From NCBI GenBank assembly GCA_964501945.1, contig CAZCTY010000015.1, forward strand, positions 1 to 25,769: 25,769 nucleotides of DNA. Reading direction: 5' to 3'. Shown here one piece after another: positions 1 to 7,504 of this stretch. Under the pieces are notes generated by a model that saw only the letters and a list, made by a program, of their open reading frames with translations, did no database searches and was not told the origin of the DNA. The DNA comes from 21-14-0-10-32-9 sp964501945. Lineage in GTDB: Archaea > Nanobdellota > Nanobdellia > Woesearchaeales > 21-14-0-10-32-9. The position numbers were made by a program, and so were the translations under genes. Positions within the stretch are counted from its first letter, which is position 1, and each line of letters opens with the position of its first letter.

Positions 1-12
1 AAAATTAGTTAA

Positions 13-26
13 TTTTATATAATTTT
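13..26 (+). promoter_or_regulatory. TATA box of the NUDIX gene, leaderless start
   Basis: The A/T-only tract TTTTATATAATTTT is centred about 26 bases before the ATG at 46. That is the usual archaeal TATA-to-start distance, so transcription should begin at or next to the ATG. No Shine-Dalgarno sequence precedes the start. Confidence 0.5.
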
Positions 27-45
27 AAACGCCAATAAGTAAAAA

Positions 46-480
46 ATGAAAATAACTGCTAACGCATTCATATTTTATAAAGGCAAACTCCTAGTTATAC
101 ATCACAAAAAACTCAATACTTGGCTTCACCCAGGAGGGCATGTGAAAGAAAATGAATCTTTTTTTGAAGCTCTAACGCGAGAAATAAAAGAAGAAGTAGG
201 GTTGGACATTCAAGTTATTGGCAACAACACTTTTAAAACAAAAAAATACGAGTATATGATTGCTGAGCCCGTTCCATTTAGAGTCGGCGTGAGTGATAAT
301 AAACGCGCGATAAGACTTGATTACGTTGCGAAAGCAAACACTGATAAAATAACTTTACAAGAAGACGAAATTCTAGACTATAAATGGATAAATGAAAAAG
401 AAATAAATGATTTAAACACATTTCCTTTATTTAAAGAACTCGCACACGAAGCATTCAAAGTGATAAAAAAACAATCGTAA
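46..480 (+). CDS. NUDIX hydrolase
   Basis: A 144-residue single-domain NUDIX protein that hydrolyses a nucleoside diphosphate linked to some other group. The Nudix box is complete at residues 31-53: G, five residues, E37, seven residues, then REIKEEVGL, which supplies the Mg2+-binding glutamates. The preceding W-LHPGGH segment is the usual strand leading into the box. The length fits small housecleaning NUDIX enzymes. The substrate cannot be read from sequence; dNTPs, oxidised nucleotides, nucleotide sugars and mRNA caps are all possible. It is a single gene whose ATG lies about 26 bases after a TATA box. It converges on the histidine phosphatase gene with 71 bases between the stops. The family call is firm and the substrate is unknown. 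Confidence 0.93.
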   Translation: MKITANAFIFYKGKLLVIHHKKLNTWLHPGGHVKENESFFEALTREIKEEVGLDIQVIGNNTFKTKKYEYMIAEPVPFRVGVSDNKRAIRLDYVAKANTDKITLQEDEILDYKWINEKEINDLNTFPLFKELAHEAFKVIKKQS

Positions 481-551
481 AAATTTGCTAAAAACACTGA
501 ATATGATATATGTTAAAGCTGATAAAATCAATAATGACACGCAAAAATTGA

Positions 552-1129
552 TTATTCGAGGAACATTAAAGATTTAGCTTTTTCGTTGAAAATTTTGTTT
601 TTTTCTTCTTCTAAGTGTTCTATGTTATTTAAAGTCTTTATCCTGTAGCCTTTATCATTCGCTTCTAAAACGCTTATTGATGCATTATTTATTACTATGT
701 TCTCCCACAAGTTAGTATCGTTCAAATTTAGTGCTTTAGCAAGAAAAAATCTTATTATATTGCCGTGACAAAATATTGCGATGTTATCCGAATCTTTGTT
801 ATCTTTTACAATTTCTTCAAATACTTCGCTCGCTCTCTTTTTGTCTTTTCTCTCTCTCTATCCGCAGGCGTTCCTTCTCGCACAGGCCCGCCTATTATTT
901 TTCTGTATATCTCTCTTAATTTATCTGTTTTTATGTTAGGCAAAGATTTTAATTTTAAATATTCTTGATGTGTTTCTACTGCTCTTTTAAGATCGCTCGA
1001 GTAAGTTTTTGATATATCAAGCGAGCTGAGTTTTTTCGCTACAGCTTTTGCTTGTTTTAATCCTTTCTCTGTTAAACCGCGTGGTTCTTCTTGTTCTGCC
1101 TCGCCATGCCTTACAAATATTAAATTCAT
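552..1129 (-). pseudogene. Histidine phosphatase (phosphoglycerate mutase-like), frameshifted
   Basis: Read leftward from ATG 1129, the first frame gives 107 residues with the catalytic RHGE motif (R7, H8), a second arginine (R49 in DLKRA) and an acidic residue in LREI, then stops at 806. The rest of the fold continues in another frame from about 858 to a TAA at 552-554, including FCHGN, which carries the second catalytic histidine, and a helical C-terminus. Joined, the two parts make about 192 residues, the normal family length. The break falls in GAGAGAGAGAAAA (bases 846-859). Removing one GA or adding one A there restores the frame. It may be a real pseudogene, a switching repeat or a sequence error. 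The start is preceded by AGAGGAT and diverges from the DUF362 gene. Confidence 0.85.
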
Positions 1130-1184
1130 ATCCTCTAATTATTTTGTTAAATTTTTAAATTTTGTTATAATTTTTTTAGAATAA

Positions 1185-1194
1185 TTTTATATAG
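1185..1194 (+). promoter_or_regulatory. TATA box of the DUF362/ferredoxin gene
   Basis: TTTTATATAG is centred about 26 bases before the ATG at 1216. This supports a leaderless mRNA starting at that ATG rather than at the in-frame TTG at 1210. Confidence 0.5.
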
Positions 1195-1215
1195 TTAGCA
1201 AACTTTGTTTTGTTT

Positions 1216-2262
1216 ATGGCATCTAAAGTTTACTTTCATAAAACAAATAAATCTATGAACAAAAAAGAAATCAACAACGTAGTTCAAAAATTATTAGAGA
1301 GATTTGTTGAAGATAATAACATAAAACTTCAAAAAAAAGTTTTGATGAAAGTGAGTTTTGGCGAGGCAGGAAATAAAACCTTCATTCCATCAGATTTAAT
1401 GCTTGGAGCAATTAATTTCTTAAAAGATAAAAAAATAAAGTCAGGATTTATTGAAACAAATGTTTTGTATCGTGGGAGGAGAACAAACAAAAAAGACCAC
1501 GAAGAACTTGCACGAGAACATGGCTTTACGCAACTACCTGTAATCATAGCTGATGGGGATATCGGTGAGGACTATGAAAACGTTGATATTGATAAAAAAC
1601 ATTTTAAGACTTGCATGATTGCAAAAAAAATATTAGATGAAAAACAATTACTCGTTGTAAGCCACTTCAAAGGACACACCCTCTCTGGTTTTGGAGGCGC
1701 CATAAAACAATTAGGCATGGGATGTGCTTCTCGCGGAGGAAAGCTGGCTCAACACGCTGGTTCTAAGCCAATAATTAATCCTTTGACATGCAAGAAATGT
1801 TATGTTTGTATAAAGAAGTGCCCAGTTAATGCAATTACTATGGGTAGAATATCTGCGAAGATTAGCAGCAAGAAGTGCATTGGTTGTGCTGCGTGCATAG
1901 CCGCGTGTCCTTACGGCGTTATTAAAATAAATTGGCTTGGAAGCGTTAATCGCTTCACTGAGAAACTTGTTGAGTACGCATACGCGGCTCACAAAAAAGA
2001 TAATATTTATTTGACTTATGCAATCGATATGACGCGTGGATGCGACTGCGAGCCCAAAGAAATGAAAGCCGTGACAAAAGATCTTGGAATCTTTGTTTCA
2101 AGCGACCCTGTTGCAAGCGATAGAGCAATACTTAATTTATTAAAAAAAAGAGAAGGAAAAAAAGTTTTTAGAGAAAAAAACACATTTAAACACGCAGAAA
2201 AAATAGGCTTTGGAAACGTTGAATACGAATTAATAAATATTGAAAAAAATAAAAAAAATTAG
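1216..2262 (+). CDS. DUF362 family protein with two 4Fe-4S motifs
   Basis: A 348-residue cytoplasmic protein. The first half is a DUF362 domain with the characteristic segment SHFKGHTLSGFGGAIKQLGM. This is followed by a two-cluster ferredoxin module with CKKCYVCIKKCP and CIGCAACIAACP, each with four cysteines plus the proline that marks bacterial-type 4Fe-4S sites. A C-terminal DUF362 segment ends the protein, so the ferredoxin module is inserted within the domain. The start is taken as ATG 1216, two codons inside an in-frame TTG, because the TATA box is about 26 bases away. The biochemical role of DUF362 proteins is not established; an electron-transfer or redox enzyme is the reasonable inference. 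The gene converges on the sugar dehydrogenase gene and their stop codons overlap. Confidence 0.88.
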   Translation: MASKVYFHKTNKSMNKKEINNVVQKLLERFVEDNNIKLQKKVLMKVSFGEAGNKTFIPSDLMLGAINFLKDKKIKSGFIETNVLYRGRRTNKKDHEELAREHGFTQLPVIIADGDIGEDYENVDIDKKHFKTCMIAKKILDEKQLLVVSHFKGHTLSGFGGAIKQLGMGCASRGGKLAQHAGSKPIINPLTCKKCYVCIKKCPVNAITMGRISAKISSKKCIGCAACIAACPYGVIKINWLGSVNRFTEKLVEYAYAAHKKDNIYLTYAIDMTRGCDCEPKEMKAVTKDLGIFVSSDPVASDRAILNLLKKREGKKVFREKNTFKHAEKIGFGNVEYELINIEKNKKN

Positions 2263-3413
2263 TTAGAACTTATTTTTAGTAAGTGTCCGGGGTTCTCATC
2301 AGTTATGACGTACAAGTAACCATTAGAAGATTCTTTCACATCACGAATCCTCCAACCCTCATCTTCCAATAATGGGCTGACTTCGACTACTTCGTTGTTT
2401 TCTACTTCGAATCTTCCAAGGTATCTGCCTGCGAGGTTACCAAGAAATAAGTTACCTTGCCAATCCTCAAATTTTTCACCGAAGTAAAAAGTCATACCTG
2501 CAGGAGGAAAACCCCCGCTTTGACACTCCCAATAATAAACAGGATCAACCGTTTCAGATAAATCATGAGGCTTTTCACCAACAGGTGTTGTTGTTCCATA
2601 TTGACATCCGTAGTGCGCAATAGGCCAACCATGATTACCCCCTTTTTGTATTATATTTATTTCATCACCATCTCTCTCCCCATGCTCACTTGCCCAGAGC
2701 TCACTTGTTTGAGGATGCAACGTTAAGCCCTGAATGTTTCTATGACCATACGAGTAAATCTCATCAAGAAAATCTTCATCTCCAACAAAAGGATTATCAG
2801 ACGGAATAGAACCATTCTTGTAAAGCCTTATAACTGCGCCGTTAGGATTCTGCGTGTCTTGAGCGATGTGTTCAGGCCCAAAATCTTTTTGACCCCTATC
2901 ACCAGTTGATAAAAACAAGTAATCATCTTTAACAACCACTCTTGAGCCAAAATGCGCACCGCTATGCATGAAAGGCTCTACCTTGTATAAAACCTCAAAA
3001 TCTAACAATTCAAAAGAATCAACGTCTAAAAAGCCCCTTCCAAGATGCGTACCAGTACCACTGTTATCACCCGAGACGTATGTTAAGTAAACAATTCCAT
3101 CATCGTATTCAACGTCCAACAGCCCACCTTGACCTGAGTCATCAACACCTGGAACACCAGATATTTCTGTTAATTCCAAAGTTTCTTTGTCAAATAAGCT
3201 TAAGACACCTCTTTTCTCAGTTATTAAAACAAGGTTATCATCAACAAAAGCCAATCCCCAAGGATGAGTGAGATCATTGATTAAAATCTCAACCGAGTAA
3301 TTTTCTTTTGTTATGTTTTCCCCTCGCTCAGGCTCATCAACAGCACAACCAGAAATAAATAAAGAAATAAATAAAAAGCCAAGCATTACCAAAAATAAAT
3401 TTTTTTTAAACAT
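2259..3413 (-). CDS. PQQ-type glucose/sorbosone dehydrogenase lipoprotein
   Basis: A 384-residue secreted six-bladed beta-propeller of the soluble aldose sugar dehydrogenase group, whose members oxidise sugars with pyrroloquinoline quinone. Family landmarks are STGDRG, SYGHRNIQGL, SEHGERDGDEINII and GGNHGWP. The N-terminus is a lipoprotein signal: two lysines, a hydrophobic stretch and the lipobox ISGC with C23, so the enzyme is predicted to be anchored outside the membrane. Translation could start 17 codons upstream at 3464. ATG 3413 is preferred because it gives a clean signal peptide and lies about 25 bases after an AT-rich TATA element. No PQQ synthesis gene is present in the window, so cofactor use is uncertain. 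Its stop overlaps that of the DUF362 gene. Confidence 0.88.
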   Translation of the reverse strand: MFKKNLFLVMLGFLFISLFISGCAVDEPERGENITKENYSVEILINDLTHPWGLAFVDDNLVLITEKRGVLSLFDKETLELTEISGVPGVDDSGQGGLLDVEYDDGIVYLTYVSGDNSGTGTHLGRGFLDVDSFELLDFEVLYKVEPFMHSGAHFGSRVVVKDDYLFLSTGDRGQKDFGPEHIAQDTQNPNGAVIRLYKNGSIPSDNPFVGDEDFLDEIYSYGHRNIQGLTLHPQTSELWASEHGERDGDEINIIQKGGNHGWPIAHYGCQYGTTTPVGEKPHDLSETVDPVYYWECQSGGFPPAGMTFYFGEKFEDWQGNLFLGNLAGRYLGRFEVENNEVVEVSPLLEDEGWRIRDVKESSNGYLYVITDENPGHLLKISSN

Positions 3414-3431
3414 TTTAAAAATAAGTAATAC

Positions 3432-3443
3432 GTTATATATTAA
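3432..3443 (-). promoter_or_regulatory. TATA box of the sugar dehydrogenase gene
   Basis: Read on the minus strand this is TTAATATATAAC, centred about 25 bases before ATG 3413. It is the main reason for choosing that start over the upstream in-frame codon at 3464. Confidence 0.45.
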
Positions 3444-3526
3444 AAAATTTGCCCGCGAACTCATTATTTAAAATTTATTTGAGAATTTGAAAAAACAGAA
3501 ACAAAAAAACACAAAAACTAATTGTT

Positions 3527-3544
3527 AACTACTATTTAGTAGTT
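3527..3544. promoter_or_regulatory. 18-base palindrome upstream of the M16 protease gene
   Basis: AACTACTATTTAGTAGTT has perfect 8-base arms around TT. Its right arm runs into a TATA-like GTTATAAAAC (3541-3550), and a second TATA box follows at 3557-3566. A site matching it at 15 of 18 positions lies at 7475-7492 in the promoter of the sensor-kinase-like gene. This suggests a shared dimeric regulator. Confidence 0.55.
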
Positions 3545-3556
3545 ATAAAACAAAAA

Positions 3557-3566
3557 GTTTATAAAT
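3557..3566 (+). promoter_or_regulatory. TATA box of the M16 peptidase gene
   Basis: GTTTATAAAT is centred 25-26 bases before ATG 3587, as expected for a leaderless archaeal transcript. Confidence 0.5.
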
Positions 3567-3586
3567 GTGAAAGTATATCAAACCAC

Positions 3587-4867
3587 ATGGCAACTATTAA
3601 TGGAAATTACCGAGAATTCAAGTTAGAGAACGGACTCTTTGTCGCGTTGCAAGAGACACCCACTCAAACAGTTTCAGGTAGACTTAGAGTTTGGCACGGA
3701 GCATTAAATGAAAGAAAAGGAGAAGAAGGAATCGCCCACTTCCTAGAACACACAATAGTAACTGGAGGCTCTAAAAAATATAAGCCTGCAGAAGTAGATG
3801 AAATTAGCGGAAAATTTGGCTCGTTTAATGCCTTTACAAGTTTAGATAGAACTTTTTTTCCTGTCGACATGCTAAGTGAAGACAATCAATTATTTCTAGA
3901 ATATATCTCCGATGTAGCATTTAATCCCCTATTCGATAAAACAAAAGTGGAAGAGGAAAGACAAAGAGTTTTAAGAGAAATTGCAGATGCAAAAAGCAGA
4001 CCTGAATACAAAGATATAAAAGCATACTCAGAAGCATTTTTTGGAAAAGATTCACCTCGAACCTACCCAATTTTAGGAAAGGAAACAGTTATTGAAACAG
4101 CCAACACCAATATTTTAAAAGAATTTCATAAAAGAGGCTACCAGCCAAACAACATGGATTTAATTTTAGTAGGAGCTTTACCAAAAAATGTTGAAGAATT
4201 AATTCGAGAAAATTTCAGCCATCCCTCAACCGGAAGCGGAAAAAAATTTGAATTCCAAAAAAATCCCCAGATTCAAAAAACAATAATTTTACACACATCA
4301 GCTCCTGAACTATATAACCACGAAAACCCGCAACAAAGTAGTGCCAATTTAAGCATGAGTTTAGTCGCCCCATCAAAAACAGAAGAAGATAGTTACGCTG
4401 TAGGCATGCTTGTAAATATTTTAGGAGGTAGTGCAAATTCAAAGTTGTTTCAAGCAGTAAGTCAAAGAAAAGGTCTAGCATATGGTGTCGGCGCGCAATA
4501 CGATGTCAGAAACAATGCAGGCGCAATTTATATCGGCGGAACAATCCATTCAAATAGAGCAAACGAGGCAATAGATGCAATTTTTGATGAAATGAAAAAA
4601 CTTAGACATGATTTAGTGCCTCAAGAAACTCTAGACACATTAAAAAGAAAGTCCAAATACAATCTTGCTAAAACATTTGAAACAAATGAGGGCCACGTTA
4701 ATGCAATTGAAGCAAAAATAGACGAAGGACTAACACCTGAACATCACCTTGAAAAAATAAACGCTGTAACCCCTGAAAAAATAAGAGAAGTAGCTGTGAA
4801 ATACCTACCTCAAAGCAGAGAAGATGAAAATTATGTTTTAATGCTAAGAGATCCATTAAAGAAATAA
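3587..4867 (+). CDS. M16 family zinc peptidase
   Basis: A 426-residue protein of the size of single-unit M16B peptidases (mitochondrial processing peptidase beta/PqqL group). The inverted zinc motif HFLEH gives H51, E54 and H55. The third ligand is E131 in VLREI, at the family spacing of 76 residues. The second half-domain contains the usual RKGLAYGVGAQYD segment, which carries the substrate-binding Arg and Tyr. The protein has no signal peptide or membrane segment, so it is probably a cytoplasmic dimer degrading peptides. It is transcribed alone, from a TATA box with a striking palindrome just upstream. CutA follows in the same direction 33 bases later and may be co-transcribed. The family call is firm. 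Confidence 0.93.
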   Translation: MATINGNYREFKLENGLFVALQETPTQTVSGRLRVWHGALNERKGEEGIAHFLEHTIVTGGSKKYKPAEVDEISGKFGSFNAFTSLDRTFFPVDMLSEDNQLFLEYISDVAFNPLFDKTKVEEERQRVLREIADAKSRPEYKDIKAYSEAFFGKDSPRTYPILGKETVIETANTNILKEFHKRGYQPNNMDLILVGALPKNVEELIRENFSHPSTGSGKKFEFQKNPQIQKTIILHTSAPELYNHENPQQSSANLSMSLVAPSKTEEDSYAVGMLVNILGGSANSKLFQAVSQRKGLAYGVGAQYDVRNNAGAIYIGGTIHSNRANEAIDAIFDEMKKLRHDLVPQETLDTLKRKSKYNLAKTFETNEGHVNAIEAKIDEGLTPEHHLEKINAVTPEKIREVAVKYLPQSREDENYVLMLRDPLKK

Positions 4868-4900
4868 AATTTTTATAATAACAAATACTTCCTTTTTACT

Positions 4901-5203
4901 ATGAGCTTCATTATGATTTATGTTACGCACCCAAGCACGGAATCTGCTAGGAAAATAAGTTCTGCACTATTAGAAAAAAAATTAATTGCTTGCGCAAATA
5001 CTTTCCCAATTACAAGCAATTATTCATGGGAAGGCGAAATTAAAGAGGAAGAAGAATTTGTTAGCATTTTAAAAGCTAAAAGAGATAATTTTGATTTAAT
5101 AAAAAAAGAAATAGAAAAGATTCATGAATACGATGTTCCATGCATCACGAAGATAGACGTTTCTGCTAATTCTGCATTTGATAACTGGGTTAATTCTTTT
5201 TAA
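4901..5203 (+). CDS. cutA: CutA1-like divalent cation tolerance protein
   Basis: A 100-residue protein matching the whole length of CutA1, a trimeric ferredoxin-like-fold protein linked to metal tolerance and related in fold to PII. Typical segments are IYVTHPSTESARKI near the start, LIACAN in the middle, YSWEGEI, and HEYDVPCI before the C-terminal helix. The exact role of CutA proteins is debated. Translation may begin at 4901 or at ATG 4913, which would give MIYVTHP; the sequence does not decide. It follows the M16 gene by 33 bases. Its stop TAA shares the four bases TTAA with the stop of the convergent lipoprotein gene. Confidence 0.92.
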   Translation: MSFIMIYVTHPSTESARKISSALLEKKLIACANTFPITSNYSWEGEIKEEEEFVSILKAKRDNFDLIKKEIEKIHEYDVPCITKIDVSANSAFDNWVNSF

Positions 5204-5766
5204 TCAAAAAAAGACCAATCAATATCTATCGCGTTGCTTGCAAATGACGCCAAGGTTTCTATGTATTCTCCCTCATCATAATCGTCTTCTAATATTGTTA
5301 GATGCGCCTCAAACCAATTAGCATGTCCCTTCGGAGAAATTCTTCCAATACCTAACGTTATAACTCTCTGACCGTCCTCAGTCCTAGGGCAAACGTAGTG
5401 ATCCGCACCTAAACCTAAAGGCTCCTCGTATAGCATGCAAGTCGCATCATAATCCCTTGCCCTTAAAGGCATCATATTTTCATTAAAACTTTTAGATGGA
5501 TCGATTCTTGTGACAGGCAAACCATAATCAACTGTTATTTTGTAATTTCCACGACTCGGCTCACACTCCGCATCAAGATACCTATACCCTTGAGTGAAAC
5601 CCCCCGTACAATCATAACATCTTGGAACTTTTAATTCAAAGCCTTGCATTTCAAGAACTTCCTCAGACCCACCAAACTGGCCAATCCCAGTTGAACTAGT
5701 TTCAGAAGAACAAGCACCAAGCATTAAAATAACACCTAAAATAACTATTAAAAAATATTTTTTCAT
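5200..5766 (-). CDS. Hypothetical lipoprotein
   Basis: A 188-residue protein that I do not recognise. Its start is a clear lipoprotein signal: MKKYF, a hydrophobic segment and LGAC with C19, followed by a Ser/Thr/Gly-rich spacer. The mature part has several cysteines, including CYDC near residue 50, and no known motif. ATG 5766 is chosen over an in-frame start 12 codons earlier because it begins the signal peptide and is preceded by GGGGG about 8 bases upstream. A TATA-like ATTTATATTTAAAAA lies near 5808-5822. It diverges from the DUF368 gene and converges on cutA with overlapping stops. It is predicted to sit on the outer face of the membrane. Confidence 0.75.
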   Translation of the reverse strand: MKKYFLIVILGVILMLGACSSETSSTGIGQFGGSEEVLEMQGFELKVPRCYDCTGGFTQGYRYLDAECEPSRGNYKITVDYGLPVTRIDPSKSFNENMMPLRARDYDATCMLYEEPLGLGADHYVCPRTEDGQRVITLGIGRISPKGHANWFEAHLTILEDDYDEGEYIETLASFASNAIDIDWSFFD

Positions 5767-5899
5767 TAAAACAACCCCCAAAATATTATAATTATCTTTC
5801 AAAATTATTTTTTAAATATAAATATTTATTGTTTTTATTATACAAACAAAGATTTAGAGAAAGTTTTTAAAACAATAAAATATAAACAAAAAGTATAAT

Positions 5900-6763
5900 A
5901 TGAAAAATAAAAAAAACGAAGAAGAAAAAAAGAAAAACATTCTGCTAATATACCTTAAAGGATTTCTTATGGGCCTTTTTGATTTAGTGCCTGGAATATC
6001 AGGAGGGACAATAGCCCTTATAACAGGAATATATGAAGATTTAATAACACAAATAAATGAAGCATTCACATTCATAAAAGAAACGTTAATGTTTAATTTT
6101 AAAAAAGCCCAAAAAAAATGGTATGAAATTAATAAAACATTTCTCATCATTTTAGTTATCGGAATAATAACAGGAATAATTACAAGCGTCATATTTCTAA
6201 GTTACTTATTGCTTAATTTTTTCTCGCAGACAATGGGCGCAATTACAGGAATAATTTTGATTGCTAGCATAATAATGATCAAAAAAAATGTTAAGAGTAC
6301 AAAATCATCACTTATAGGCGCAGTAGGCACAATTATTGGAATAGTATTATCAATAATAACACCCACTACGGGACACACATTTAATTACATACAAGTATTA
6401 TTACTCGGATCCATTACAATTATCGCGATGATATTACCAGGTATTTCCGGGGCGCTAATACTTTTATTACTCGGAGGATATGAGTACATGATAGTCTCCC
6501 TTAGAAATTTTACAAGTGAATATCTAACAATAATATTTTTCATCATAGGAGGACTTATAGGACTTAGCATTTTTAGCAAAATCATAAAATACCTACTAAA
6601 AAAACACCACGATGAAACAATGAGTTTTCTCTCCTGCCTGATGCTTGGTGCAATAACAAAACCAATACTTGAAATAATAAATTACGGAAATATAGATAGC
6701 GGATTTATCTTTTTTGGACTAAGCGCTATTCTCTCAGTATATTTTTATAGAAAAAGAAAATAA
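5900..6763 (+). CDS. DUF368 membrane protein, PopT-like polyprenyl-phosphate transporter
   Basis: A 287-residue polytopic membrane protein with the DUF368 signature MGLFDLVPGISGGTIAL near residue 24 and, in the second half, the repeat-like ILPGISGALILLLLGGYEYM. The length is normal for the family. Bacterial DUF368 members (PopT) were shown to recycle undecaprenyl phosphate across the membrane. In an archaeon the corresponding lipid would be dolichyl phosphate used for glycosylation, which is inference. The N-terminal dozen residues are almost all Lys, Asn and Glu and should stay in the cytoplasm. It is a single gene that diverges from the lipoprotein gene, with its stop 15 bases from the convergent small membrane protein gene. 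Confidence 0.9.
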   Translation: MKNKKNEEEKKKNILLIYLKGFLMGLFDLVPGISGGTIALITGIYEDLITQINEAFTFIKETLMFNFKKAQKKWYEINKTFLIILVIGIITGIITSVIFLSYLLLNFFSQTMGAITGIILIASIIMIKKNVKSTKSSLIGAVGTIIGIVLSIITPTTGHTFNYIQVLLLGSITIIAMILPGISGALILLLLGGYEYMIVSLRNFTSEYLTIIFFIIGGLIGLSIFSKIIKYLLKKHHDETMSFLSCLMLGAITKPILEIINYGNIDSGFIFFGLSAILSVYFYRKRK

Positions 6764-6778
6764 AAAAAAATAAAAAAA

Positions 6779-7168
6779 TTAGTCTTTTCTCATAGCTAAG
6801 CGCCAATGAAACAAGAACAAAGGAATACCTACAAATAATAAAGCAATGTTCCTTGCAAGAGATTCATGATATCTTTGCCTTTGAACATTTTCTTGAAGCG
6901 ATTCAGACCAATTAGAATAATCATCTAACCACTCCCTTATTAAACTAAGTTCCTCCTCAGATAATTCATCACGCCCCTCTAATTCTTCTATATTGATAAC
7001 GCCTCGAGGCATAGGCGGTTGAGCCCCCCAAGGATCAGATGCATCAAAAACATAAAGCCTTAAGCCAACATTAATTAAGCCAACAGCACCTATAACAATT
7101 AAAATAAGACCCAACATAGAAAATAAGTACAAATAAATCTTCCCAACAGAACTTTTATTATTTTTCAT
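6779..7168 (-). CDS. Small two-helix membrane protein, unknown
   Basis: A 129-residue protein I do not recognise. It has a membrane helix at about residues 12-40, an acidic extracytoplasmic or cytoplasmic loop rich in Glu, Asp and Trp (about residues 45-105), and a second helix at about residues 106-122, ending in a positively charged tail. ATG 7168 is chosen because GGGGG lies 5 bases upstream and because a longer reading from 7234 would overlap the upstream gene by 77 bases. Its first 11 bases overlap the end of the zinc-ribbon gene, so the two are surely one transcript and probably translationally coupled. Confidence 0.72.
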   Translation of the reverse strand: MKNNKSSVGKIYLYLFSMLGLILIVIGAVGLINVGLRLYVFDASDPWGAQPPMPRGVINIEELEGRDELSEEELSLIREWLDDYSNWSESLQENVQRQRYHESLARNIALLFVGIPLFLFHWRLAMRKD

Positions 7169-7424
7169 CTTTACCCCCACACCCAAAATAACAATAATGA
7201 TCAGAAAGCTTTCTTTTAGGAACACCACTTTCATATTCTTCGAGCTTTTTTAAAGCCTCCTCATATTTTTCAGAAGCCTCATCTTTTTTTTCATCAACAT
7301 TTATTTTAATAAAAGAAAAACGTCTATTACAAAAAGAGCACTTACTAGGTCTGTCTTTTTGCTTCAATAAAGCCCCACAACTCTCACAACTCCAAGCATC
7401 CATGCTTATAGGTAAGTAAGCCAT
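7158..7424 (-). CDS. Rubredoxin-like zinc-ribbon protein
   Basis: An 88-residue protein. Residues 11-41 form a rubredoxin/zinc-ribbon knuckle pair (WSCESCG then KCSFC, followed by FSFIKI), as in the metal-binding tail of rubrerythrin-like and RCKP-type proteins. A charged coiled-coil helix follows, and a second Cys/His cluster (HYCYFGCGG) lies at the C-terminus. It could bind iron for electron transfer or zinc as a structural ribbon; the sequence does not decide. The start may be 7424 or the internal ATG giving MDAWSC at 7403. It overlaps the membrane protein gene by 11 bases and diverges from the sensor-kinase-like gene. Confidence 0.78.
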   Translation of the reverse strand: MAYLPISMDAWSCESCGALLKQKDRPSKCSFCNRRFSFIKINVDEKKDEASEKYEEALKKLEEYESGVPKRKLSDHYCYFGCGGKDEK

Positions 7425-7467
7425 ATTTATAATTTTAATGAAAAATTAATCAAAAAAAGAAAAACAT

Positions 7468-7492
7468 TATAAATAACTACTTATTAATAGTT
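7468..7492 (+). promoter_or_regulatory. TATA box plus palindromic operator of the sensor-kinase gene
   Basis: TATAAATA (7468-7475) is followed at once by the imperfect palindrome AACTACTTATTAATAGTT (7475-7492). It lies between the TATA box and the expected transcription start near 7495-7502. It matches the site at 3527-3544 at 15 of 18 positions. A protein bound here would be expected to repress transcription. Confidence 0.55.
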
Positions 7493-7504
7493 ACAAGATG
7501 TTGT

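Noticed and set aside
3414..3464. A 17-codon N-terminal extension of the sugar dehydrogenase
   Set aside because: It would put polar residues before the lipoprotein signal and place the TATA box inside the coding region.
7498..7500. An ATG just before the sensor-kinase gene
   Set aside because: It is out of frame and stops after nine codons. ATG 7505 opens the real frame.
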